Shown here: piece by piece, positions 55,662-64,000 of the stretch
Layout: each line of letters begins with the position of its first letter
How positions within the stretch are numbered: the first letter of the stretch is position 1
NCBI GenBank assembly: GCA_027919835.1
Contig: JANVFP010000010.1
Coordinates: 1,364,001 to 1,428,000 of the forward strand
Reading direction: 5' to 3'
Origin: Lentinula raphanica
Taxonomy: Eukaryota; Basidiomycota; Agaricomycetes; Agaricales; Omphalotaceae
DNA length: 64,000 nt
Notes under the pieces: generated by a model
The model's input: the letters and a program-made list of their open reading frames with translations, nothing else
What the model was told of the DNA's origin: nothing
The model's database searches: none
Translations under genes and position numbers: made by a program

Positions 55662-56885
55662 CTATGCAAAAGTTTCCAAGATCAACTTCCTATCTTCTTG
55701 TTGAGCCCAGCCAACCCACAACTCGTCATTTTCCCTGAAACTGAACCATAAATTGCACGGGCCTTTCACCACAAACTTTGGCAACTTTTTAGACTCTGGT
55801 ATCTCTATACTGAACTCTGTGTTGATATGAACAACGAAGATGTTGAGATCGTCAGTGGCCGAAAGCTTCCGACCCTCTAACTGCTCGTGTACTTCGAACT
55901 GCGGCCCGCCGTGGCTGGGTGAAAATTTCCGAAACGCCAGATCGATAAGGACCCCCGCTAATACGGTTATAGGTCCAGTGCCAAGGGTGACCTGATTTAG
56001 CCCTTTTTTTTGGACAAGTTGATGGCCAAAATTAGCCCTTTTCACAGGACCTCAAATTTTGAGCCCAAATTTTGCCCTTTTTGTATCATTCATTCAAAAA
56101 TTTCGGAACCAAGCCGGAACGGCTTGGAGTTAAACAACGGCTCAAAAAAAGCTCTTTCGGAGCTCATCTACATGGTTTTTAGCAGTAGAGAAGTAAGAAA
56201 CATATTACCCAAGGCACTCACCAAATTCTTCTGCTCAGCGCTGTCAAACCTCGAAATTTTGCTGTCTGGCAACAGACATACAAAAATTTTTGCCATTTTT
56301 TGACCTCCGGTGTACCACAGATGTGAGTGAAATTTGGTCCAAATTTAGCCCTTTGCATCAGACCTGGTCAAAAATTTTGCCCAAATTTAGCCCTTTGGGA
56401 CCTGAACCTCTGACTGTATTAGCGGGGGTCCTGATCGATAGCGTGCTGAGCTCGCCTGTAGTCATATGCATCCTGTGTTTCTTGTTGGTCCTTGGCAAGG
56501 AAGAACTTGTAGCGGAATGTGTGGTCTGCATGTAGACTTCCATCGGCAGAGGCTTTTGGAGACTCGTTTTCGAGACCCCTCACGGTGTTCACAAAATCGC
56601 AACGAGCTTGTTCTTGATCAATTGGGGTACGATCCCTGGACAAGGCCGCGGCGCAAACCCTGGCGCCGACAAGGGTGACGTCCACAATGACCACAGTGAC
56701 GACTGAGGCCACGTTGCCTAGAGGTTTGACTATCACATCAATTGGGGGTTTCTATTAAATGAATCAAAACAAAGTCGGACCAAGTTTTGGAGAATAAGCA
56801 AGAGTCCAGCACTCACATTGTTTGTTACAGGAACAGCACATGTAACGGAGATCAGAGCTAAGATGACCAGGTGGACGATGTTCAT
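55662..56885 (-). pseudogene. Small secreted protein family C, copy 2, split by a transposon
   Basis: Exon 1 (56885-56817) encodes a signal peptide like copy 1 (MNIVHLVILALISVTCAVPV). Exon 2 starts at 56751 with KPPIDVIVKPLGNVASVVTV and runs to DYRRAQHAIDQ, where a 485-bp element (55948-56432) intrudes and brings a stop codon. Beyond it the frame resumes with AFRKFSPSHGGPQFEVHEQ, then LEGRKLSATDDLNIFVVHIN and FVVKGPCNLWFSFRENDELW, ending ETFA. Both halves are otherwise open, so the insertion is probably recent relative to the duplication. It could be rescued only if the element were spliced out, for which I see no good evidence. Confidence 0.8.
55948..56432. mobile_element. Non-autonomous hAT-type element (MITE), 485 bp
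   Basis: Terminal inverted repeats: 'aggacccccgctaatac' at the left end, and its reverse complement at 56416-56432 on the right. It is flanked by a perfect 8-bp target-site duplication 'gatcgata' at 55940-55947 and 56433-56440. An 8-bp duplication and short TIRs are the mark of the hAT superfamily. There is no transposase ORF. Internally it repeats the motif 'atttagccctttt' or similar several times in both orientations, as subterminal repeats do. It interrupts family C copy 2. Confidence 0.88.
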
Positions 56886-57675
56886 GGCGAGTCTGAATCA
56901 GCGGGTGTAGACTGGTGTGCTGGTGTGGAGCTTGGTGAAAAAAACTTGGTCAGTTGCCAAAAACGACGTTAACCCTTCCTGGTTTGACCTACAATGATGA
57001 GTTTTTGGTTGGATTGGAATATCCAAAGCACAAGTATAAGCAAGAGCGATAAAGATGATCACAAGTATGTGAAATTTTCAAGTGAGCCAGCAATTTGAAG
57101 AGTGCAAGCGCGAAGGACTGAACCAGCAGTATGAGGGAGGAACGAACAGATGCAGCCTTACTTATACTTATATACATACATAAATGAACAGGCTGTTGAA
57201 AAGAGCGGATCATTGAATTCTTCTCCAGACTCCAACGGATCGGCAATCCTGGGGATCATCAGAACAAAAATATCCAAACAAGTTAAAACGTTGAAATCTG
57301 ACTTACAAGTTCACATAGCAGATAATCGATTATCGATAAACCCAAGGAGAAGTCTGGATAGATAAATACAGGATAAATACTCCGAGTCTGCCCAATTCCC
57401 GAACAGAACCTAGCAGAATTAGCTTGCACTGCAAATAGTATTGATGAACAAATTTTCATCTCCTTTTCAATCCGTTGCCTCCGTCGTCCAAAAAAGAGAG
57501 ACGATTATTCCATATGGAGTTGGTAGGGCACTGCAATTGACTACTACGGATATTACCGGTGAACACTGAGGGTGATGCGCAAGCAGCTGCACGTCCTTGA
57601 ATGGGATTGCCTAGAAAGACAAAGTTGCGAATGTTTCTAAGTACTACCGTAATCACTTTGAGCCCAGGTACATAC
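56886..57675. repeat. Family C upstream spacer, copy 2
   Basis: Second copy of the 53297-54080 spacer, slightly shorter and with indels. It contains the promoter of family C copy 2 and runs directly into the 3' end of copy 3, without a homolog of the 54271 gene. No gene recognised. Confidence 0.7.
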
Positions 57676-57970
57676 TTATGATTGGAGAGAGATGATTTCC
57701 ATTACATAGAAATCTTGAGTACTATCTAGCATCCCAGCCCAGGTAACCCACAACTCATTATTTTCCCTGAAACTAAGCCATAAATTGCACGGACCTTTCA
57801 CCACCTTCTTTTCACTCTCTGTCCGCCCTTCAGGATTCAACTCTAAACTGCACTCTGTGTTGATATGAGCACCGAAGATCTTGAAATTGTCAGTGGCCGA
57901 AAGCTTTCCCCCTAGCTGCTCGTGTTCCAGTCTGAACAGCTCGCGGAAACGCCAAAACACTGCATCGATA
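57676..57970 (-). pseudogene. Small secreted protein family C, copy 3, 5'-truncated
   Basis: Only the C-terminal ~95 codons are present: GGKLSATDNFKIFGAHINTE, KKVVKGPCNLWLSFRENNEL and an altered end (MLDSTQDFYVMEIISLQS). Similarity to copies 1 and 2 stops at 'gcatcgatag' (about 57970), within the same few bases where the hAT element sits in copy 2. Sequence to the right is retrotransposon LTR. The missing 5' half may lie beyond the nested elements, outside the window. Confidence 0.75.
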
Positions 57971-58295
57971 GTATAAAAGATTCGCTCACCGCCTATACGA
58001 ATACGGAGTAAGTCTTCAACGTGATAATATGAGTTCCTATTAGCAAATACCTATACAAATACGGAGTAAGCTAGAAATGTACTATAAGTAAGGTAGCATA
58101 TAGCGATGGAAATGAGAATACTCACTCTTCAATGTGATGATACAAGTTGAAGAGTGATAATACAGAAAGATGACTTAAATAGACAAATCGAGAATACAAA
58201 GAAACCCATACACCAATCTTGCCCGTATATTCGTCACGACACCGCGTCCGACGTAAACATATTGATGCCATGCATATCTACCGGTTTTCCTAACA
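57971..58295 (-). repeat. Copia 3' LTR
   Basis: In the element's orientation the LTR starts TGTTAGGAAAACC right after the purine tract CAGGGGGAG at 58296-58304. It runs to about 57971, where homology to the host gene begins. It contains a tandem pair of a ~20-bp unit 'cctatacgaatacggagtaa' (57987-58068). The left end is set by the gene breakpoint and lacks a clean CA terminus, so it is approximate. Confidence 0.6.
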
Positions 58296-60560
58296 CTCCC
58301 CCTGGCGACGATACCACCAATCAAGACCCAAGGCCCGAACAAAACGCTGGTGCAAGTCCTTCGACAAAGATTTAGTCATGAGATCGGCAACGTTGTCCTC
58401 AGATGCGACTGGATAGATTTCTACTTTCTTGTCCTCGACTTCATCGCGAATGAAATGTAGATGAACGTTGATAGCTTTCGAAATCCCATATTCTCGAGTT
58501 GTTTCAGAAAGGCTAATAGCACCCAGACTGTCGCTTAGGATACGCATCGGTGTCTCCCCGCCAAGTTCGACTTCGGAGAGCCAGCTGTTGAGCCACACTG
58601 CTTGTTGTACACCCCGGGCCAGAGCTACGTATTCAGCTTCCGTGGAGGATAAAGCCGTGATCGCCTGAGGTTTGGAAGACCAAGAAACGGGCGAACCGTT
58701 GATGAGGAACACGTAACCAGAGACCGACCGTCGAGTACTTGGATTGCTAGCCCAGTCCGAGTTGACGTACCCAATTGGTTTGATGGAATCCTTGCAGTCG
58801 AACTTTCGGCAGACAATCCCATAATTAATCGTATGTTTAATGTAGCGGCAGAGCTTGATTAACAATTCCCAATGCTCCTGGGTGGGTTGATTCTGTACCG
58901 AAGAAAGACTCGAGCACGCGAAGACGATGTCAGGGTGAGTCGACGAGGCTATCCACCAGCAACATCCAAGAATTCGGCGGTATGGCTTGTCTTTCATGAA
59001 CTCCGCGTCTTCATCAGAGTAGGAAATGGGAGGAACAACATGATATTTCGGGGGGCAGTGGAGTGTCGATAGGGTAAAGAGAATCCCAGAGACCGAAATA
59101 CTTGAGTGCGTTTTCAACGAACGGGGCCTGAGAGATGCCAATGCTTCCATCTTCGAAGTACTTCAGAGTGAGCCCGACCAGGAATCTCTTGTCCTTTACG
59201 TCCTTCCAGTCCCAGCGATTGAAGTCTTTCATTGATTTATCAGCTTCTGCGTCTGACGAGGCAGCAGACCAAATATCATCCGTATGAACAGAGTGTATGG
59301 AATGTGCGCCAGAGATGGGATCTTTGCGAGAACGGATGCAAGGGTCAGCTCTGGATGATTTGAAACCAATACGATGAGCTTCAGTTCGGAGTTCCTTGAA
59401 CCATATGTGTCCAGCTTGAGCGAGTCCGTACAAAGGCTTTTTCATCAGGCAAACCTTACTCTCCTCCCCCTGCCTGGTGAAACCGGTGACTTGGTTCATA
59501 AAGATTTTCGGTTCCTCCGGAAGTGTCCCATTCAAATACGCCGAAGAAAAATCCCATTGACGTGTAGACCATCTCAGAGCAGCCGCGCATGCAATGAGAA
59601 TCCTCGCTGATTCCATACGAGCGACCATTGACCAAGACTTATCGTAGTCAAGACCCGGACGTTGCATATCTCCTCTGGCGACCCAACGCGCCTTACGGGA
59701 GAGAATTTCTCCCTTTCCATCGACCTTGAGATCATAGACCCACATGCCCTTGAGGATCTTTGCGTCATTAGGCCTGTCGACGAGCTCCCAACAACCACGT
59801 TCTGTGAGCGAGTCGAATTCCTTTTGCATCGGAGGTCTCCAGAGGTCAGGTTCAGTCATCGCCTGATTGTAACGTTTCGGAATGGGGTTCGAGGTTTTTC
59901 CGGCACCTTTAACAACACTGGCCAAGATCATGTTATTAGCCCAGTCTTCACAATTTTCTCGGGCCCTACGCTCATCTTTCTCATACTCCCAGGATCGTTG
60001 CAGTGCCTGAGAAGGAGCAGAGTTGCGAGATGACCGCCGAAGAATTATACCTTCGTCATCCTGGTGCTGGATAATACCATTGTCAAGGTCAATAACTTCT
60101 TCTGGAATGTCCTCGATCGAGGCAGGGTCAAGAACATCATTGTTGTCGGGAGTGTCGTTTGGAGAGGACAAGGGAAGGGGAAAAGTTTTGGTTGATTCTG
60201 ATACGGTGCGATCTGGGACTCCTTCGTTGAATTCGGCTGATCTGACTGGAAAAATTCGTCTCCTAATGGGGTCCCATACCCTCCAGCCTCTACGATCCCA
60301 ATAACCAACCAAGAAACCTTCGAACGTTTGATCACCAAGCTTTCCTTCCCGGTGATCTAGATCTTTCGCAACAACTCGACAACCCCACCGACGCAAGTGG
60401 GATACGTTCACCTTGGCATGCTCGGGGTACCAAGATTGAATTGGGACTACACCAGGAACCCGGGACGTCGGAACCATACCGGTGATATAGCAAAAAGCCT
60501 CCGCTGCCTCAGCCCAGAAACACCAGTCGAGACCTGAATCCTCAATCATTGCCCGAACAC
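58290..60560 (-). pseudogene. Copia pol: integrase end, reverse transcriptase, RNase H
   Basis: From the right: integrase C-terminal part (RAMIEDSGLDWCFWAEAAEA; LRRWGCRVVAKDLDHREGKL; FEGFLVGYWDRRGWRVWDP). Next the reverse transcriptase (CWELVDRPNDAKILKGMWVY; RKARWVARGDMQRPGLDYDK; WDFSSAYLNGTLPEEPKIFM; MKKPLYGLAQAGHIWF) with catalytic HSVHTDDIWSAA, where the usual Y-V-D-D is H-T-D-D. RNase H follows: GYVNSDWASNPSTRRSVSGY, ALSSTEAEYVAL and NVADLMTKSL. A one-base frameshift at a run of six C (about 59057-59062) separates RT from RNase H. The stop codon overlaps the first bases of the LTR. Not functional as it stands. Confidence 0.88.
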
Positions 60561-61146
60561 TGTTAGGACCGTGCCACCGACGGAGTCGGAGCTCCGATCA
60601 GAGACACAGAGGATTGTTGAACGTTAGTGTTGTTATTGAGCAACACCCTCGCCACGTTACCGTGTTCAACCAAGAGAGCAGAGGAGGACGAGTACAACGT
60701 GTACGAAGTCCGACGGAGGTTCGGAGTCGGCGATGATCAACGATCAAGACGACACCGAGAGCACAGAGGTGAGTGTTAACGTTAACGAGGTAATCCAAGT
60801 TGATATTAAAACTGAGGTATGTAAGTATGTACAGGCTCCTTATATACTGTACGGATAGTCAGTCTAATCTAAAGTACAATAAGACAATACACATCTCGGT
60901 ACTACAGCATCGGAGGTGAGAAAGACAATAAGCTATTGTAAAGTAAATCAATATAAAGGTCAGCTGAGCTGTCAGAGAATAATACAATAAGATCATAATC
61001 AAGTTAGTTCAAACCGATGCACCGGCGGAATTGGAATAAGGGACAAGGTGGATGCTGTTGGAAACGACTTAGAGAGATTCAGGAAATCTCCAAGTCCAAC
61101 CTCCGAGTGAAGCTCCGGCGGAGCTCCGATTCTGATGGTCGTAACA
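60561..61146 (-). repeat. Ty3/gypsy 3' LTR, 586 bp
   Basis: Bounded by inverted ends TGTTAGGACC (left) and GGTCGTAACA (right), which pair as TGTTA[G/C]GACC. The right end abuts a polypurine tract on the minus strand, as expected for a 3' LTR of a minus-strand element. The left end joins Copia integrase sequence; the adjoining 'aacac' would be one half of a 5-bp target duplication, the other half lying outside the window. Confidence 0.8.
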
Positions 61147-61160
61147 GTATCCCCCTCTTA
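61147..61160 (-). other. Polypurine tract of the gypsy element
   Basis: TAAGAGGGGGATAC on the minus strand, immediately upstream of the LTR start TGTTACGACC; the plus-strand primer for reverse transcription. Confidence 0.75.
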
Positions 61161-61355
61161 GGCTTGAGCCCTCGAAAGCCGATGACGGAATCCAGCACGA
61201 TTATATGATCCTGTTGATCCGATCACATGACTCCGTTGGTCCGATTCTAGAGCTCTGGAATCGGCCAGCCCGATTAGGAAATGGTTTGATGGTGGTCTTA
61301 GAATTTTGACGCGAAAAGACCAGCCCTAAACAATGGTCCATGCGCCGATCCAAGG

Positions 61356-61363
61356 TATAAAAG
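61356..61363 (+). promoter_or_regulatory. TATA box of the retrotransposon accessory gene
   Basis: TATAAAAG 40-47 bp upstream of the ATG at 61403, on the strand opposite to pol. A textbook core-promoter position, suggesting independent transcription. Confidence 0.6.
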
Positions 61364-61402
61364 CGGAGCAGGATTAGAGGGGACTTCAACAAAATTTCTC
61401 TC

Positions 61403-62728
61403 ATGTCTCGATTCCGATCCAGCACCAACGCCAACACCACCACCACCGATGGACCTGACTCGGTCAGGTTACCAGTCCTTCGGCTTCGTGGTGACAAAAC
61501 TGCCGAACAACGTCGACGACGTGAGGCGGAGGCGGATGAGGCGGCACTTGCAGCGATGCGGGAGCGCCTAGAACAGAACCGACGACGGCGGGAGGAGGAG
61601 GAGAAACAAGAAGCGGAGGAGAGACAGCGGAGAGAAGAAGAGGAACAACGAGCGGAGGAGCGCCGACTTGCAGAGGAACGTCGAGCCGAAGAGGAACGAC
61701 TCCAACGCGAGGCGGAGGAGCGAGTAGACGAAGCCCACTGACGGAAAGTTCGGGAAGGCAAGAAACGTCGAGCGGAGGAAGAAGGGGCTGGTAAAGCCAA
61801 AAAGAACACCAAGGTTGGTGGCTCTCATCAGCTACCGCCGCCGGAGCAACTTCGGTTGCTTCGACTTCAACAATTTTCTCATGCTTCGGCAAGCAGAAAA
61901 TTTCTTCTTTCCTAAGTTTGATTACTGACGTTTTTCTTGTTAGCACAACACCACAACGAGATCGACTCCAGCGGAGTCGCCATCGGCGGGTCCATCCCGA
62001 ATCCGAAGGTATGTTCCTGAGTTTCCCTTTATTCCTTTCTTGGTAAGTCACTAACTTCTTTCCTTTTCGTTTTCCTAACTCGTAGCCAGAATGTCGGCAC
62101 CGGAGGAGATCCGAGCGACAACGAGTACCCAGGTCCGGACGATGGCGACGATGACGACAGTTCAGAAGCCTCGCCGGCTCCTAGCGGAGGGGACAACGAG
62201 TCCGACGAACACACAGCCTGTGCGAGGTGTCACCGCCTCGAACGGGATGAGTTTTGTGTTCTGCAAACGAGGAAGAACGCCACCGCCTGCCAACCTTGTC
62301 ACGACAACAAGGTGCAGTGCTCGTGGTCCGGTTCCGTCGGAGCGGTTCCAGCTCGTACCGGTCCCGGTCGAAAACCAAAACCTAGGAAGGCGAAGACTCC
62401 GATCCGAGGGACCGACAACTCCTTGAGGTTGTCCAACCTCGAGGACGACATCCAGGGTCTCAAGGAGACCTTCAACGATCTTGCCAACACTCAGCAAGAG
62501 ATCCTGGATATGTTGAGGGAAAACCGGGCGGAGTCATCAAGACAGGCCCACAACGCTGACGTCCGCCTTCGGACTATCGAGGCCACCCTCGATTACTTGT
62601 TGGAGTTTTTCCAGGTGGGAGAAGACAATGCGCCAAAGGAAACGGAGTCGGAGCAGGACAAGGAGAAGAAAAAGAAAATGGAAGTCATTCAAGTGGACTC
62701 CTCGGATGAAGAGGAAAGTTCGGACTAG
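61403..62728 (+). pseudogene. Retrotransposon accessory gene: coiled coil plus Zn2Cys6-like cluster (one internal stop)
   Basis: Lies inside the gypsy element, antisense to pol. Exons 61403-61888, 61944-62008 and 62086-62728 sum to 1194 nt (397 codons) with all phases correct. The first intron has a GC-AG donor (GCAAGC), the second GTATGT. The N-terminus (MSRFRSSTNANTTTTDG) leads to a long Arg/Glu coiled coil (RRRREAEADEAALAAMRERL onward). A TGA at 61739, probably a mutated CGA, interrupts codon 113. After an acidic stretch come six cysteines spaced C-x2-C-x8-C-x10-C-x2-C-x6-C (from CARCHRLERDEFC to ACQPCHDNKVQCSW), close to fungal Zn2Cys6 domains. Then a basic GRKPKPRKAKT, a second coiled coil (LEDDIQGLKETFNDLANTQQ) and an acidic tail. 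Role unknown; possibly DNA-binding. Confidence 0.7.
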
Positions 62729-63052
62729 TAGTAAAAACTTGTATATAAATTTTCTTGGTTTTTCTTGAAGTCCAACCTTGTATATAATGAACTTGAATAT
62801 TGTGAAATGAAGTCCAATGAGAAAGTAATAGTAAAGTAAATACAGGGAATGAAAACAACGATAAGTCTGATGGAAATCCGTCGGATTTGACTTAGAAAAA
62901 TTTAAGAAAAATACAAACGCTCAATTTGCTATCATCGCGTTTATACTCAATCAGTATAAATACCGAGAGTGTTGAATAAAATACACCGAAGTGTAGTGTT
63001 AGTACAACAATGAAAACAGAAGTAAAATCAATGATATAAAATGAACACATAG
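62729..63052. other. Convergent region between accessory gene and pol
   Basis: AT-rich, 324 bp, inside the gypsy element; would hold the 3' ends of both transcripts. No coding sequence seen. Confidence 0.5.
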
Positions 63053-64000
63053 CTAAGTCAAAGGTCCGGGTTTGTCTGGATATCGGAGGTGGAAAGCCGG
63101 AATGAGTTCGTCGGCATGAATGTCGTCTGCAGCAACCCAAGAGAACTCTTCATCGGTACCTTCATAACCAGACCATCTAACGAAGTACCGGAGGGGACAA
63201 CGTTTGAACCGACGGTCCAGCTTTGAATCAAGTACTTCAGCAACGAGATACTCGACTTCACCTTCAACCTCTATCGGAGGTGGAGGTGTTTGGGTCCGAT
63301 TCGGAATCGGATTCGGATAGGAGGGTTCGAGTTGTGAGACGTGGAAAACAGGATGAATGCGACGAAGATAATTGGGGAGTTGTATCTTGTATGAGAGAGA
63401 GCCGATCTTCTCAAGAACTGTGAAAGGTCCAAGATACTTCTCTGCAAACTTCGCTGTAGGTCGAGTGGATTTGATGTATTTCGCTAGAACGAAGACTTCC
63501 GATCCGACGGAGAACTCCGGCGGAGGAATTCGTTTTCGATCAGCCTGTTCCTTGTATTTCTTTTGAGCATTAGTGATTTCATCACGTAGAAAAGTATGAA
63601 GCTCATCAAGATTAACAACGAAATCCTTGGCTAAGTCGGAACGAATATCGATCTCCGGTTGGACTGTGATGTTCGGTTGGTAGCCTTTGTTAGCAAAGAA
63701 CGGAGTAAGACCAGTAGAAGCGTTAGGAGCGTTGTTATAAGCAAATTCCGCAATCAGAAGAAGGGATGACCAGTCATCCTGTTGATAAGAACAATAGATC
63801 CGGATGTACTGCTCCAGAGTTTGGTTTACTCATTTGGTTTGACCATCAGCTTCCGGATGATAACCAGATGTATAGTGTAATTCCATCGACAAAGCTTGAC
63901 CTAAAGCTCGGAAAAACGCCGAAACGAATTCCGATCCTCGGTCGGAGGTAACATGATTCGGAACACCGTGTTTAGAGAAGACATGAATAACGAAGAGTTG
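63053..64000 (-). pseudogene. Ty3/gypsy pol C-terminus: integrase core end and chromodomain (partial, one stop)
   Basis: Read from the right edge: VFSKHGVPNHVTSDRGSEFV (second catalytic Asp of the integrase), SGYHPEADGQTK, then the helix that in the D,D-35-E core carries Glu. An in-frame TGA stands at 63830-63832 where relatives have Arg. Next come VNQTLEQYIRIYCSYQQDDW and AYNNAPNASTGLTPFFANKG. A GPY/F-type segment follows (KYLGPFTVLEKIGSLSYKIQ; RRIHPVFHVSQLEPSYPNP). The last part is a chromodomain: VEYLVAEVLDSKLDRRFKRC, LRYFVRWSGYEGTDEEFSWV and DELIPAFHLRYPDKPGPLT. This layout marks a chromovirus. Truncated by the window edge. Confidence 0.88.

Larger units (their letters stand above)
57971..60560 (-). 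mobile_element. Copia-superfamily LTR retrotransposon, interrupted
   Basis: Minus-strand Ty1/copia element. Visible parts are the end of the integrase, RVT_2 reverse transcriptase, RNase H, polypurine tract and 3' LTR. At 60560 it is cut by the 3' LTR of a gypsy element. Gag, protease, most of the integrase and the 5' LTR are missing here, presumably beyond the right edge. Confidence 0.85.
60561..64000 (-). mobile_element. Ty3/gypsy chromovirus, 3' part, nested in the Copia element
   Basis: Minus-strand element. From left to right: 3' LTR, polypurine tract, a spliced plus-strand accessory gene (61403-62728), a short 3' non-coding stretch, and the C-terminal end of pol with integrase and chromodomain continuing past the right edge. 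Gag, protease, RT and 5' LTR are outside the window. Confidence 0.85.

Noticed and set aside
61403..61741. Accessory gene as a short stand-alone coiled-coil protein ending at 61741
   Set aside because: The frame continues cleanly past the TGA to a splice site in phase and on to the cysteine cluster, so a longer ancestral product is more likely.
1..64000. CRISPR arrays, operons, Shine-Dalgarno sites, integrated virus
   Set aside because: The window is fungal nuclear DNA; no regularly spaced repeats or viral genes were seen apart from LTR retrotransposons.

Overview
The window looks like nuclear DNA of a mushroom-forming basidiomycete (Agaricomycete type). Genes are split by many short GT-AG introns, mostly 50-70 nt with pyrimidine-rich ends. 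They lie close together on both strands, with no operons. The gene set is fungal: a Con-6 protein, mitofissin, Ost2, an Atf1-type bZIP, a glucokinase-type hexokinase, a GH28 pectinase, a mucin-like membrane sensor and LTR retrotransposons. Species cannot be named from the sequence alone. Exon-intron models were assembled by hand from splice signals, reading-frame continuity and family motifs; for most genes the exon lengths sum to a whole number of codons.

Layout, 1-32 kb (mostly housekeeping). From the left: a Con-6 gene cut by the window edge, an MFS transporter, a 10-exon hexokinase, a six-exon mitofissin gene (72 aa), Ost2/DAD1 divergent from a mitoribosomal SOD-fold protein, a tandem pair of secreted Pro/Ala-rich proteins of unknown function, a kinesin, an intron-containing tRNA-Trp, an inositol polyphosphate multikinase, an Atf1-like bZIP, a second tRNA-Trp on the opposite strand, a PLP aminotransferase, a small membrane protein and a GH28 polygalacturonase.

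Layout, 33-58 kb (accessory). This part holds a 2.5-kb tandem duplication of secreted proteins with a rhamnosidase-D0-like domain, a pair of 299-bp non-coding direct repeats, a three-TM protein, a CoA-dependent acyltransferase with a C-terminal AKL peroxisomal signal, a mucin-like type I sensor, a transaldolase, a four-TM protein and a three-copy family of small secreted proteins. One copy of that family is split by a 485-bp hAT-type non-autonomous element with an 8-bp target duplication. Another copy ends at the same place, where a Copia LTR begins.

Layout, 58-64 kb (nested retrotransposons). A Copia element, with a frameshifted pol and an integrase truncated in this window, is interrupted by a Ty3/gypsy chromovirus. 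The gypsy element has a 586-bp LTR, a polypurine tract and an integrase-chromodomain end running off the right edge. Between its pol and 3' LTR it carries a separate spliced gene on the opposite strand, with its own TATA box. That gene encodes a coiled-coil protein with a Zn2Cys6-like cysteine cluster and is the most unusual item in the window.

Themes: three separate tandem expansions of secreted-protein genes lie within 50 kb, two of them near transposons, alongside one plant cell-wall enzyme. This would suit a plant-associated or litter-decaying fungus, but that is inference.
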